DNA of 49,133 nucleotides, from NCBI GenBank assembly GCA_028866655.1, contig JAGWHQ010000011.1:1-49133 (forward strand), written 5' to 3'. This document shows positions 21,894-30,487 of the stretch, piece after piece. A model generated the notes under the pieces. The model was not told the DNA's origin and made no database searches. It worked only from the letters and a program-made list of their open reading frames with translations. Made by a program: the position numbers and the translations under genes. Position 1 is the stretch's first letter, and the number at the start of each line of letters is the position of its first letter. Source of the DNA: Nitrososphaerota archaeon (GTDB taxonomy: Archaea; Thermoproteota; Nitrososphaeria; Nitrososphaerales; Nitrosopumilaceae).

Positions 21894-23015
21894 TCAAGTA
21901 TTGGTTGGTTTGAGTTTTGGTAGTTTTATGGTAAATGTAGTTCCCTTTCCAATCTGAGTCCTTATGTCAATTGTTCCATTGTGTTTTTCTATAATACTCT
22001 TGCAGCTGACCAGTCCCAAACCTGTTCCAATTTGTCTTGTTGTAAATAGGGGTTCGAACATTTTTTCTATCAGATGCTTTGGTATGCCAGGACCGCTATC
22101 TTCCACTTCTATTGTGATGAAATCTATTCCATCATTAATTTTTACAAAGATATTGCCTTTCTTTCCCATGGCTTGAACAGCATTTAATATTAGATTGGTA
22201 AAAACAATCTCGATTTTTGCTCCATCACATACTATGATGTGATCTTCTTTTGGGATGTTCAATACTATTTCTCCAAAATCTATCTTTGAGATTGCAGCTT
22301 CTAAAATGGCAGATAATGGATGAGTCTTCAGATCTAATGGCCTTGGCAATACATAGTCAAGGACTTCTTCTAACTGATGAGATATTCTTGCAATGGCGCG
22401 CTCCATCATTAATATGTGATCTTTGTTTTTCTCACTAAGATCTTGATTTTGTATCTTCATTAGTTCTAGGCTATTTCTGATTATTGATATGGGGTTTCTA
22501 AAATCATGTGATATTCTAGCGGAGAGATCTCCTATGACATTAAGATTTTTTAATTTGTGTTCTTCAATCTCTTTTTTTGCATTGTGAATTTCTGTCATGT
22601 CTTTTATTGTTGTATTGCTTCCTATCATCATGCCATTCTTGTCGTACAAATTGGTGGCACTAAGTAAAACTGGAAATATGGTTTGGTCTTTTCGTCGTAG
22701 CCATATTTCTCTACCTGATACGACCCCTACGGTCTTCCATGTGTTGTACGCATCTTGTAATAGTTTCTGGCTATTTTCTGCCACGTGTTCAAAAATTGTT
22801 TTTCCAACTATCTCTTCTTTTGTGTATCCTAGCTTGGTTGCGTAAGTTTTGTTGCAATCTAAAATGATGCCGTCAATGTTGATTGTTCTATAAAGATCTG
22901 GGGAGCTATCATACAAATTTCTGTATTTTTCTGACATTGTTTCATAGCGTTCTAACAGTATGTTGAGATCTTCTTCTTTGTATTCATATGATTCATTTTT
23001 GTTTGTTGACACCAA
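21894..23015 (-). CDS. Soluble PAS-domain sensor histidine kinase
   Basis: A 373-residue cytosolic kinase without membrane spans. Residues 1-30 form a coiled coil and residues 35-150 a PAS domain (YRTINIDGIILDCNKTYATKLGYTKEE, GTREIWLRRKDQ-type PAC region). The H-box IGDLSARISHDFRNP carries phospho-acceptor His170. The HATPase region follows with NLILNAVQAMGKKG, VEDSGPGIPKHL, EPLFTTRQIGTGLGLVSC. No receiver gene is adjacent, so it is an orphan. It shares the kinase module with the DUF3068-like kinase at 13644, suggesting reuse of one kinase core with different sensors. Confidence 0.9.
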   Translation of the reverse strand: MVSTNKNESYEYKEEDLNILLERYETMSEKYRNLYDSSPDLYRTINIDGIILDCNKTYATKLGYTKEEIVGKTIFEHVAENSQKLLQDAYNTWKTVGVVSGREIWLRRKDQTIFPVLLSATNLYDKNGMMIGSNTTIKDMTEIHNAKKEIEEHKLKNLNVIGDLSARISHDFRNPISIIRNSLELMKIQNQDLSEKNKDHILMMERAIARISHQLEEVLDYVLPRPLDLKTHPLSAILEAAISKIDFGEIVLNIPKEDHIIVCDGAKIEIVFTNLILNAVQAMGKKGNIFVKINDGIDFITIEVEDSGPGIPKHLIEKMFEPLFTTRQIGTGLGLVSCKSIIEKHNGTIDIRTQIGKGTTFTIKLPKLKPTNT

Positions 23016-23122
23016 ATATACTTCAGATTATTTCACATTTAAGGAATTGAAGCCAAAGTCTTATTGGTTACAAGGACTTGGTCATTGACTCTATATTTTT
23101 TAATTATTATGTATGCCGTATT

Positions 23123-23356
23123 CTAATTTACCAATGTACACAACAAAGAATATGCTAATTCATTTCTTAGCACATGTACCTGTATTAAATCTCTAAATGT
23201 TCTATCTAAGCTTCTTAATTCTAGGTATAATCTGGAAACCTGGGTATAATCCAAACTTGCCATGTCTGGCATCATTCCTATTGGATTTAGATTCTTCTCA
23301 ATAAACTTCCACATTTCTAAAAATGATGGGGTGTTCTGATTTTCTATTAGTGACAT
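23123..23356 (-). CDS. Hypothetical small protein, third gene of RHH-led operon
   Basis: A 77-residue helical protein (MSLIENQNTPSFLEMWKFIE start; LYLELRSLDRTFRDLIQVHVL helix). There are no cysteines, spans or known motifs. It begins 4 nt after the stop of the preceding gene, so it belongs to the operon of 23361-23684 and 23711-23872. Family not recognised. Confidence 0.6.
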   Translation of the reverse strand: MSLIENQNTPSFLEMWKFIEKNLNPIGMMPDMASLDYTQVSRLYLELRSLDRTFRDLIQVHVLRNELAYSLLCTLVN

Positions 23357-23360
23357 ATTA

Positions 23361-23684
23361 TCAACTCAGTATTGTTATACCTGTTATTTTTTTGACGTCT
23401 TCAGAATTCATTTTATTTGCAGATAGGAATATGGCAAGTTTTGTAGCATCTTGTCCGCCTTCTGAAATCTTCAATAGGTTTATGGTTCCAAGATCTTCTG
23501 CAATTTGTGTCTCACTTGTAGCTGGCCTAGATTCTTTTGTATGTATATGACCATCAATTTTTCTTGTAAGCATAGACTCTATCTTGGAAAGATCAATGTT
23601 TTTTAGTTGATTTTCCAAGTCTTCTGTATCAGTAAATTCGATCATTATCTCACCAACAGACATGTTTATCTTTATTTTTGCCAT
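23361..23684 (-). CDS. Hypothetical protein, second gene of RHH-led operon
   Basis: A 107-residue protein. The N-terminal 30 residues are a beta-hairpin-like segment (AKIKINMSVGEIMIEFTDTE), and the rest is a helical region ending in FLSANKMNSEDVKKITGITIL, which resembles a small helix-turn-helix. It lies 26 nt downstream of the RHH-like gene and 4 nt before the next gene. Family not recognised. Confidence 0.62.
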   Translation of the reverse strand: MAKIKINMSVGEIMIEFTDTEDLENQLKNIDLSKIESMLTRKIDGHIHTKESRPATSETQIAEDLGTINLLKISEGGQDATKLAIFLSANKMNSEDVKKITGITILS

Positions 23685-23710
23685 GATCTGATAAAGTCAT
23701 CAATTCTCAA

Positions 23711-23872
23711 TCAGGACGATCTCCTGCTTTTCTGGTACTTGGCTATTAGTGAATTTAGAAATGTACTGTTATCAATAGAGGGATCATTCTTTTTTGCCTC
23801 CCTTATAGCTTTTACAAATTTCTGAAAAGCTTCGGACTTTACTGTGATTGTTTTGTATTCTTTTCGCGGCAA
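23711..23872 (-). CDS. Ribbon-helix-helix-like small protein (53 aa)
   Basis: A 53-residue frame starting at TTG: MPRKEYKTITVKSEAFQKFV, with a second helix around FLNSLIAKYQKSRRSS. A short strand (YKTITVKS) followed by two helices is the ribbon-helix-helix plan of small archaeal repressors and antitoxins. The N-terminal basic MPRKEY start is natural. It leads a three-gene operon (gaps of 26 and 4 nt). No toxin-like domain is obvious in its partners. Probably a DNA-binding autoregulator. Confidence 0.55.
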   Translation of the reverse strand: MPRKEYKTITVKSEAFQKFVKAIREAKKNDPSIDNSTFLNSLIAKYQKSRRSS

Positions 23873-23980
23873 TTGATTATTATGTCCGGGACATACGGAT
23901 AAGTTCTTGGTAGAATTATTATGGTACTAAATTATGTAGTTGTCCATGTAAGGGGATTTTATACCAGACGATCACCTTAA

Positions 23981-24331
23981 ATGGGGAAAGTACGGTACTA
24001 TGGTATGGCTCTCATTGAGACGCACAAAAACCTGTTTCTTGAAGAGTGTTCAAGATTGACTAGGCTTGTACTTGACTGCCTACAAAAACTCGAGAAAAAT
24101 CCTACTGATCTAGATACTATAGATCGAATGGTCAATGCCGCTGATGTAATCCGAGGAGGTGCCAAGTTCCTTGAGGATGTTGATCTTGAATTAAACTCTA
24201 AAATGTTAATTGAGTTATTTAAAGGGGCACAAGATGTGAAAGATAGGGAAAAAGAGCTTAAAATGATGCTAGGCATATTTGGAAGGCTCGTAGCCAAAAC
24301 TCATTCTGAACAAATCTTGCTTGAACTCTAA
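23981..24331 (+). CDS. HPt-like four-helix protein lacking the phospho-histidine
   Basis: A 116-residue helical protein resembling histidine phosphotransfer domains: FLEECSRLTRLVLDCLQKLEKNPTDLDTIDRMVNAADVIRGGAKFLE. In an HPt the core motif is HxLKGxA with a phosphorylated His; here it reads D-V-I-R-G-G-A, so the acceptor appears to be Asp or missing. The protein could be a degenerate adaptor in chemosensory or kinase signalling. TATA-like GATTTTATAC is about 22 nt upstream of the ATG at 23981; ATG 24005 is an alternative start. Assignment is tentative. Confidence 0.5.
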   Translation: MGKVRYYGMALIETHKNLFLEECSRLTRLVLDCLQKLEKNPTDLDTIDRMVNAADVIRGGAKFLEDVDLELNSKMLIELFKGAQDVKDREKELKMMLGIFGRLVAKTHSEQILLEL

Positions 24332-24422
24332 TATTTACAAATTTAGAGACTAGTGTTATAGATACCTAATAGCAAATTTACCATGTAAATCCATATAGGT
24401 AGCAATTCTCACACTGGAATCG

Positions 24423-24845
24423 TTGACAAAAGCCGAATACGAAAAATTACTAAAGAATATTCAAGATAAAGTATCTCAGACCAAGACTGGTTCTACATCA
24501 AGATTTGAACTTCCTAAAGTCGATATCATGTGGCAAGGGAATAGAACATTCTTCAGAAATTTCTCAGAATTTCCAAAAATACTACGAAGAGATCCTGAAA
24601 AGCTTTTACAATATCTTTCAAAAGAGTTTGCAACTCCTGCACAGTTCGGAGGGGATAAAGCAGTCTTTGTGGGTAAAAAAGATCCACATGAATTTTCAGC
24701 CCTTTTGAATAGATATCTCAAAGAATATGTGGAATGTCCGACTTGCAAAAGCCCAGATACTAGGGTTGAAAAAGAAAACAGAGTCACACTTCTCAAATGT
24801 GAAGCATGCGGAGCCAGATCACCCCTAAAGGGTCAATATGCGTAA
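24423..24845 (+). CDS. Translation initiation factor aIF2 subunit beta
   Basis: A 140-residue aIF2-beta. The N-terminal helix is MTKAEYEKLLKNIQDKV. The core has GNRTFFRNFSEFPKILRRDPEKLLQYLSKEFATPAQFGGDKAVFVGK. The C-terminal zinc ribbon VECPTCKSPDTRV plus LLKCEACGARSPLK supplies two CxxC knuckles. It belongs to the heterotrimer that delivers initiator Met-tRNA to the 30S subunit. TTG start. It is followed directly by DUF424 with no gap, and by aIF1A. Confidence 0.93.
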   Translation: MTKAEYEKLLKNIQDKVSQTKTGSTSRFELPKVDIMWQGNRTFFRNFSEFPKILRRDPEKLLQYLSKEFATPAQFGGDKAVFVGKKDPHEFSALLNRYLKEYVECPTCKSPDTRVEKENRVTLLKCEACGARSPLKGQYA

Positions 24846-25142
24846 ATGAATTTTGCAGTTAAAGTAGTGAATCAAAAGGACAATAGAATGTTAAACATCT
24901 GTGATGCAGAATTAGTTGGTAGAACAGTTAGAAAACCTGATCTGGAAGTAACCATTACCAAGAGTTACTATGGGGACCGTGTAATTGATGAAAAAGAGGC
25001 GGAATCTCTTCTCAAGACTTCTTCAATAATCAACATGGTCGGTAAAAAAACAATTGATCTTTCATTAAAACTAGGAATAGGATCTGCAAAAGGTGTAAAA
25101 GAAATTGAAGGGGTTCCTTTCCTTATTGTTTTCAAATTTTGA
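24846..25142 (+). CDS. DUF424 family protein
   Basis: A 98-residue archaeal protein starting immediately after the aIF2-beta stop. The segments MNFAVKVVNQKDNRMLNICDAELVG, ITKSYYGDRVIDEKEAESLLKTSSIINMVGKKTIDLSL and the C-terminal GVPFLIVFKF match DUF424, whose members commonly neighbour aIF2-beta genes. Function unknown; translation or RNA metabolism is suggested by context. Stops 47 nt before the aIF1A start. Confidence 0.82.
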   Translation: MNFAVKVVNQKDNRMLNICDAELVGRTVRKPDLEVTITKSYYGDRVIDEKEAESLLKTSSIINMVGKKTIDLSLKLGIGSAKGVKEIEGVPFLIVFKF

Positions 25143-25189
25143 AAATACAACGATTATATACGTACTGAATGCATTGTTGTCTGAGAATT

Positions 25190-25501
25190 TTGGGTAAGCG
25201 AAAAGTACTGAACGAAAGTGAATTGAAAGAAATGCAATTGCCTGGAGAAGGAGAACTACTGGGAAGAGTTGTAAAACTTTTGGGCAGTGATCATATACTT
25301 GTACGATGCACTGATGATAAGACAAGAATGGGGAGAATTAGAGGAAAACTAAAAAGAAAAATTTGGATAAGAGATAATGATGTTGTAACAATTGCTCCGT
25401 GGGATTTCAAATCTGATGATCGTGGAGATATAACTTGGAGATATACCCTGTCACAAGTTGACATGTTAAAACAAAAGGGATTGTTGCCGCAAGATTTCTA
25501 A
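25190..25501 (+). CDS. Translation initiation factor aIF1A
   Basis: A 103-residue OB-fold factor with segments GELLGRVVKLLGSDHILVRC, MGRIRGKLKRKIWIRDNDVV and IAPWDFKSDDRGDITWRYT. It occupies the ribosomal A site and assists start selection. The frame opens at ATG 25169, but I prefer TTG 25190 (MGKRKVLNESELKEM), which fits the normal N-terminus and is about 34 nt after a TATATAC at 25154-25160. Part of the compact initiation-factor region. Confidence 0.9.
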   Translation: MGKRKVLNESELKEMQLPGEGELLGRVVKLLGSDHILVRCTDDKTRMGRIRGKLKRKIWIRDNDVVTIAPWDFKSDDRGDITWRYTLSQVDMLKQKGLLPQDF

Positions 25502-25562
25502 CAGCAATCAATTTTACAAGGTTTGTATTACAAACTGTGTTGTTACTAGGTGCAAAATCAGT

Positions 25563-26447
25563 ATGAATGATGATTCTGTAGATGATCTCAATGAGGTTCA
25601 AGAGGAAGATGATCTAGATTTGTTGGATTTAGATGATGAATCTGAAGATTCAGACTCTAAAGAATCTGATTTTGGGTTACAAGACAAACTTGCAAAAAAG
25701 ATGAATCTCAAACTTGTTGGCAAAGAGAGAGCAAGAAAAACAGAGAAAGGCATATTTGATAAAGACAAAGTGCTAGAGGCAGTATTTGACAAATCCACTG
25801 TGATGCTTCTCTCACGTATGATAAACAAGGGCATCATCTCATATGTTAACGGTGCGGTGGGTGCTGGAAAAGAATCACAAATGTATTGGGCTGTGGACCC
25901 TTCTGGTCAAGATCTTGCCGTAAAAATTTATCTCGTTACCACATCTAACTTTAAGAAACGTTATCCTTATCTCATAGGTGATCCAAGATTTACAAAAATA
26001 AAAAAAGGAACTCGATCTCTTGTAGAGTTATGGGCAAAAAAAGAATTCCGTAATTTGAGTAAATCTTTTAACGCTGGAATCTCGTGTCCGGAACCGATAA
26101 CAGTGATGAAAAATATTCTAGTAATGAAATTTGTAGGATCTAATGGTGTTCCGTCTCCTACGTTAGTTGAGTCTGAAGTGGATTATACAGACTATGGAAA
26201 AACAATAGAGATCATTTCAGATCTATATCAAAAAGCAGAACTTGTCCATGCTGATCTTTCCGAGTATAATATTTTCAAGACCAAAACAGGTCCAATGGTT
26301 TTTGATTTTGGCTCTGCAGTAGATATAAGACATCCTAAAACAAAAGAATTTCTTGAAAGAGATATTAGTAATATTACTAGGTTCTTTGTTAAGAGAGGAC
26401 TAACAGTGGACAATCCAATTGATGTATTTGAGAGGGTTACAAAATGA
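25563..26447 (+). CDS. rio1: RIO1-type serine/threonine protein kinase
   Basis: A 294-residue atypical kinase. The first 40 residues are strongly acidic (D/E/S rich) and probably disordered. The kinase part shows VNGAVGAGKESQMYWAVD as a P-loop-like region, LAVKIYLVTTSNFKKR with the ATP-Lys, the RSLVELWAKKEFRNL helix, catalytic VHADLSEYN and metal-binding VFDFGSAVD. Rio1 works in late small-subunit ribosome maturation. The stop overlaps the KH gene start by 4 nt (ATGA), coupling it to a second pre-40S factor. Confidence 0.93.
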   Translation: MNDDSVDDLNEVQEEDDLDLLDLDDESEDSDSKESDFGLQDKLAKKMNLKLVGKERARKTEKGIFDKDKVLEAVFDKSTVMLLSRMINKGIISYVNGAVGAGKESQMYWAVDPSGQDLAVKIYLVTTSNFKKRYPYLIGDPRFTKIKKGTRSLVELWAKKEFRNLSKSFNAGISCPEPITVMKNILVMKFVGSNGVPSPTLVESEVDYTDYGKTIEIISDLYQKAELVHADLSEYNIFKTKTGPMVFDFGSAVDIRHPKTKEFLERDISNITRFFVKRGLTVDNPIDVFERVTK

Positions 26448-27016
26448 TCTTTGAGAAAATCATATTAATTCCAGTTGATCGTGTTGGTGTATTGATTGGT
26501 AAATCTGGTAAGATAAAAGCCAAAATAGAAAAAATTTGCTCTGTCTCATTGACCGTTGATGGTCAAACAGGCGAGACAGTCATAAAGGGAGTGGGTGACG
26601 TTGAAAATATAATGCCATTTAAGGCTGAGGAAATTGTGCTGGCTATAGGTCGTGGATTCTCAGCAGAAAATGCAATGCGTCTTGTTCAGGAAGAAACCTC
26701 ATTACATGTAATGGATCTGCGTCAGTTTGCTGGCAAGTCCTCTGCTCAAATTGAAAGAATAAAGAGCAGAATAATAGGTGAAGGTGGTAGAGTTAGAAAA
26801 AACATTGAAGATCTAAGTGGTGCAAAAGTGTCTGTTTATGGCAGAACTGTTGCCATAATTGGAGATGGAACACAACTAAAATCTGCTGTAAATGCAATAA
26901 CGTCTATTTCAAGTGGCAGTACTCATGGAAAAGTTTACAATGATTTACAAGAATCACGACGCAGACAAAAATTAGAAAAACTCCAACTTTGGGAGGGTGG
27001 AAATATACTTGAGTAA
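26444..27016 (+). CDS. Krr1/Dim2 (Pno1)-like KH-domain protein
   Basis: A 190-residue protein with two KH domains (about 5-70 and 85-160). The GxxG loops are visible in LIGKSGKIKAKIE and IIGEGGRVRKNIE. The family is archaeal Dim2/Pno1, which binds 16S rRNA 3' end precursors together with Rio1 and assists maturation by Nob1. It overlaps Rio1 by 4 nt and Top6B by 20 nt, giving a fully packed operon. Cytosolic. Confidence 0.9.
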   Translation: MIFEKIILIPVDRVGVLIGKSGKIKAKIEKICSVSLTVDGQTGETVIKGVGDVENIMPFKAEEIVLAIGRGFSAENAMRLVQEETSLHVMDLRQFAGKSSAQIERIKSRIIGEGGRVRKNIEDLSGAKVSVYGRTVAIIGDGTQLKSAVNAITSISSGSTHGKVYNDLQESRRRQKLEKLQLWEGGNILE

Positions 27017-28841
27017 AGAAGTCTTTAGCCAGATATCTCCAAGTGAGTTCTTTTACAGAAACAGAGACCTTGCAGGATTTAGCAATCCTACTAGATCACT
27101 TTACACTTCGGTCAGAGAGTTTGTAGAAAATGCACTTGATGCATGCGACCACCGAAAAATACTTCCTGATATTCATCTCTCGATAAAAGCGGTGGATCCT
27201 GAACAAGCAGATCCAAAACACTACATCTTGACTGTAAAAGATAATGGTCCTGGAATTGATCCTGAACACATTCCACTTGCTTTTGGTACTGTTCTTTATG
27301 GTTCTAAGTTTGGTCTCAAACAAGCAAGAGGCATGTTTGGTCTTGGCGCTACAATGGCCATACTATATGGTCAGATCACTACAAACAAACCAGTAACTGT
27401 AAAAAGTTGCTCTGATGGAAAATCACTTGACGAATTTGTGATGTTGCTTGACATTCAGAAAAACAAACCAGTCATACAAAAACATACAACAAAAGAAGCA
27501 TCAAAGACAGGTCTTACAGTAAGTATTGTTCTTGAAGGAGATTATTCAAAGGCAGGATCAAAAATCAGAGATTATGTATATCAAACTTCTTTGATTACAC
27601 CTTATGCATCAATAACATTTGAAGATCCGGCTGGAGAAAAATTCCATTATGCAAGAATTGTAAAAGATATGCCACGTCCTCCTACTGTTATCAAACCTCA
27701 TCCACATGGTATTGATGTTGAAACCATTAGAAGGATGATTACTGATACACATTATCAAATTCCAGCAATAGACAACAAGATGATTGACAAAGTCAAAAAA
27801 GAATTAGGATTAAAGAAAAATCTCTCACCAAAAGAGATCCTAGAACGTGCACAAAAACGCTGGTCTGACATATCAAAACCCGTAAGGACTGTAATCTCCG
27901 TAATGTCATTTTTGAACATTGATTTTGAAGGATTACAAAAAATCCGAATTGATGACATTGATGTTGCAAATAAGACTATCACATATTGGGACTTTGGTGA
28001 ATCCCAGTCTCACGCAGTGGAATTGAGTCCAGATAGCCCATATTACAAACAAATTGCAAGCACTGTTCAAGGTGATACACTTCTCACCTTCTTGACAAAG
28101 CGATTCCAGAGAGTAGGACCTACAACTGCTGAAAAATTCTGCGAGTTTGCCAAGTTCAAGCCAGACAAAAGAATAGGCAGCATGACTAACGAGGAATTGG
28201 TAAAACTAGCCGACGCACTTCAAAAATTCGAGGAATTTCTCTCACCAGATCCTAGCTGCTTGGCACCTCTTGGAGAGGAACCTCTCTCAAAAGGAATCAT
28301 GAAATTTTTCAACCCTGAATTTGCAGCAGTTTGGCAACGTAATGCATCCGCATATTCTGGATTTCCATTTGTAGTCGAAATGGGTATTGCTTATGGTGGC
28401 GACATTCCACCAAATGGACTCAAAGTTTACCGTTTTGCAAATCGCATACCGCTCTTGTATGATGAGGGAAGTGATGTAGTACTCAAGATAGTTAATGAGA
28501 CTGAATGGGCTAGATACAAAATAAAAGGAGATCCTCCACTTGTCATTGTATCTCATATTTGTTCTACTAGAATTCCTTACAAGACTGTAGGAAAAGAAAA
28601 TGTAGCCGACAGGCCTGAGATTGAAAGGGAATTAAAGAACGCATTACAATACTTGGCAAGAAAATTAGCTGTCCACATGTCACGACAAGGAGCAGCTGAC
28701 ATGGCAAAAAAGAGAGCAAATCTTTATTCCAAATATGTACCACTCATTGCACAATTTGCAACTGAACTTGCTGGCAAGAAAAAAGAACCAAATTATAACC
28801 AACTAATAAGGATGGGAAGTGAGATTGAAGAACAAGTCTAA
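26997..28841 (+). CDS. top6B: DNA topoisomerase VI subunit B
   Basis: A 614-residue GHKL ATPase subunit of the type IIB topoisomerase. The Bergerat fold shows REFVENALDACD (Glu/Asn for Mg-ATP), VKDNGPGIDPEHI and YGSKFGLKQARGMFGLGATMAILYG. The transducer domain follows, including KPHPHGID (about residue 236) and an H2TH region near RVGPTTAEKFCEF. GTG start lies in the end of the KH gene (20-nt overlap). It forms an A2B2 enzyme with the next gene and relaxes and decatenates DNA by double-strand passage. Confidence 0.96.
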   Translation: MEIYLSKEVFSQISPSEFFYRNRDLAGFSNPTRSLYTSVREFVENALDACDHRKILPDIHLSIKAVDPEQADPKHYILTVKDNGPGIDPEHIPLAFGTVLYGSKFGLKQARGMFGLGATMAILYGQITTNKPVTVKSCSDGKSLDEFVMLLDIQKNKPVIQKHTTKEASKTGLTVSIVLEGDYSKAGSKIRDYVYQTSLITPYASITFEDPAGEKFHYARIVKDMPRPPTVIKPHPHGIDVETIRRMITDTHYQIPAIDNKMIDKVKKELGLKKNLSPKEILERAQKRWSDISKPVRTVISVMSFLNIDFEGLQKIRIDDIDVANKTITYWDFGESQSHAVELSPDSPYYKQIASTVQGDTLLTFLTKRFQRVGPTTAEKFCEFAKFKPDKRIGSMTNEELVKLADALQKFEEFLSPDPSCLAPLGEEPLSKGIMKFFNPEFAAVWQRNASAYSGFPFVVEMGIAYGGDIPPNGLKVYRFANRIPLLYDEGSDVVLKIVNETEWARYKIKGDPPLVIVSHICSTRIPYKTVGKENVADRPEIERELKNALQYLARKLAVHMSRQGAADMAKKRANLYSKYVPLIAQFATELAGKKKEPNYNQLIRMGSEIEEQV

Positions 28842-29922
28842 TGCAAAGACAGCAGAAACTAGAAAGAAAAGATTGTTGTCAATGTTGGAACAACAAGGTC
28901 TTAGCATATATGAAAATCTAGACAAAGGAAAATTCCCACAGTTTGTTATACCAAGTAGATCTGTGAGCAATATTGTTTATGATAAAAAAATAAGACAATA
29001 CATCTTGGGTAGTGCTAGTGCTGTTCGCAGTTCGCGAAACATGTCACAATTGCGTTCCTACACACAACTTGCATGGCTTGCTTTCTTTGTAAACAGATTG
29101 GTACGAGAGGGAAAATCATCTACATTGAGAGACATTTACTATTCATCACAGGCATTTAGTATTGATTTTGAGGATCAGCCCGAGTCTGATAATATTATTG
29201 TAGACCTTGAAGCTGTACTCACAAGCCCACGTGAAGAGTTTCACATATTTCCTGAGGAAAGAAGCAGCGTATTTGGTGACCTGACAATAGAGTACACTGT
29301 TCCAGGATATGAAGGAAAGAGAATGAATCTGTCAGATCACCCTGATGGATATTTGATAGGCCCAAGTTTGAGCAGTGCAGAACTTGTTGATACTAGTGCA
29401 GAACTTGTAATTGCCATAGAAAAGGGTGGTCTTTTTACAAGATTTGTTGAAGAAAAAGTTCATCAAAAATTCAAGGCCATAATTGTTGATACTGCAGGTC
29501 AAGCTCCTAGGTCGACAAGAAATCTTTTGAGACGATTGAATAACGAAATGGGATTACCTGTTGTTATATTGGCTGACGGTGATGTGTATGGAGAACACAT
29601 TGCAATGGTAATAAAATCTGGTTCTGCAAATGCAGCTCACTTGAGGGAATTGACTGTACCAGATGCCAAGTGGTTGGGTGTGTGGGCAACTGATATTGAG
29701 AAATACAAACTTCCAACAATTCCTATGACTGAATCTGACATAAAGAGAATCTATGACCTTCAAAAAGATCCTAGATACCAAGAAGGAAACTGGAAAAAAC
29801 AACTAGAAGTATTTCTCAAGTTGAAGAGAAAGGCAGAACTTGAAGCATTCTCAAAATATGGTCTTACCAATATTACAGACAAGTATCTTCCAGCAAAACT
29901 AGAAGAATCAAAGAGCTTCTAA
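28819..29922 (+). CDS. top6A: DNA topoisomerase VI subunit A (Spo11-like)
   Basis: A 367-residue DNA-cleaving subunit related to Spo11. The winged-helix domain ends with the catalytic tyrosine in STLRDIYYSS (Tyr107 or Tyr108). The TOPRIM domain has Glu in VIAIEKGGLF and the DxD in ILADGDVYGEHI; many relatives read DGDPWG here. Conserved later parts are GVWATDIEKYKLP and MTESDIKR. GTG start overlaps top6B by 23 nt. Its stop overlaps the convergent Hsp20-like gene by 15 nt. Confidence 0.95.
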   Translation: MRLKNKSNAKTAETRKKRLLSMLEQQGLSIYENLDKGKFPQFVIPSRSVSNIVYDKKIRQYILGSASAVRSSRNMSQLRSYTQLAWLAFFVNRLVREGKSSTLRDIYYSSQAFSIDFEDQPESDNIIVDLEAVLTSPREEFHIFPEERSSVFGDLTIEYTVPGYEGKRMNLSDHPDGYLIGPSLSSAELVDTSAELVIAIEKGGLFTRFVEEKVHQKFKAIIVDTAGQAPRSTRNLLRRLNNEMGLPVVILADGDVYGEHIAMVIKSGSANAAHLRELTVPDAKWLGVWATDIEKYKLPTIPMTESDIKRIYDLQKDPRYQEGNWKKQLEVFLKLKRKAELEAFSKYGLTNITDKYLPAKLEESKSF

Positions 29923-30381
29923 TTTTTTAATTCGTAATGTGAGAACACCGTTTCTGTACTTGAAATCGTGAATTCCCATGTCTGGTGTTGTCTCAATCGG
30001 AACCTCTTTTGAAAAGTGTCCTGAACCTCGTACGTATAGAATTTTGTCAATCAATCTTACGGTAACTTGGTCTTCTGGACCTGGTACTTCTGCTACAAAT
30101 ATTATCTCTTTTTCTCCATTTATGAGATCATATACCCAATTCTTTGTGTCTGCTTCCTTTGGTGTATACTGTGGAGTGCTATTCTCTACTGTCATCTTCT
30201 TTAGTACTCTAACCCAATAGATCATAATCATGGCAGCTATTCCAATGAGTATAAAATTGACATACCCTTGTGAAGATCTAAGTGAAAGCATGTACACCAC
30301 ACCCAAGAACAGCAAAACCATTAAGGGAATAATAATATCAAATGATTTGTCATTAGAGTATCTGCTTTTGTAGCTTGCCAA
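29908..30381 (-). CDS. Membrane-anchored Hsp20/alpha-crystallin-like protein
   Basis: A 157-residue protein. Residues 15-33 and 39-59 are two hydrophobic spans (IIIPLMVLLFLGVVYML and NFILIGIAAMIMIYWV). The C-terminal 70 residues form a small heat-shock-type beta sandwich: KEIIFVAEVPGPEDQVTVRLIDKILYVRGSG, then a typical YRNGVLTLRIKK ending. The family normally consists of soluble oligomeric chaperones; a membrane-linked version would act near the membrane surface. Convergent with top6A (15-nt overlap). Assignment rests on the C-terminal motif only. Confidence 0.68.
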   Translation of the reverse strand: MASYKSRYSNDKSFDIIIPLMVLLFLGVVYMLSLRSSQGYVNFILIGIAAMIMIYWVRVLKKMTVENSTPQYTPKEADTKNWVYDLINGEKEIIFVAEVPGPEDQVTVRLIDKILYVRGSGHFSKEVPIETTPDMGIHDFKYRNGVLTLRIKKLEAL

Positions 30382-30487
30382 AGATATTCTGTATGATTTA
30401 ACTATGCTCCAAATATAAACACTCGTAGAATTTTGATCAAAAGTAAATGTACAATTGTTTGATAATTCTATAATGGACTGATTTTAC

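Noticed and set aside
23123-23872. Classical toxin-antitoxin module
   Set aside because: RHH-like first gene fits an antitoxin, but neither partner shows RelE, MazF, PIN, HEPN or Fic motifs, and there are three genes.
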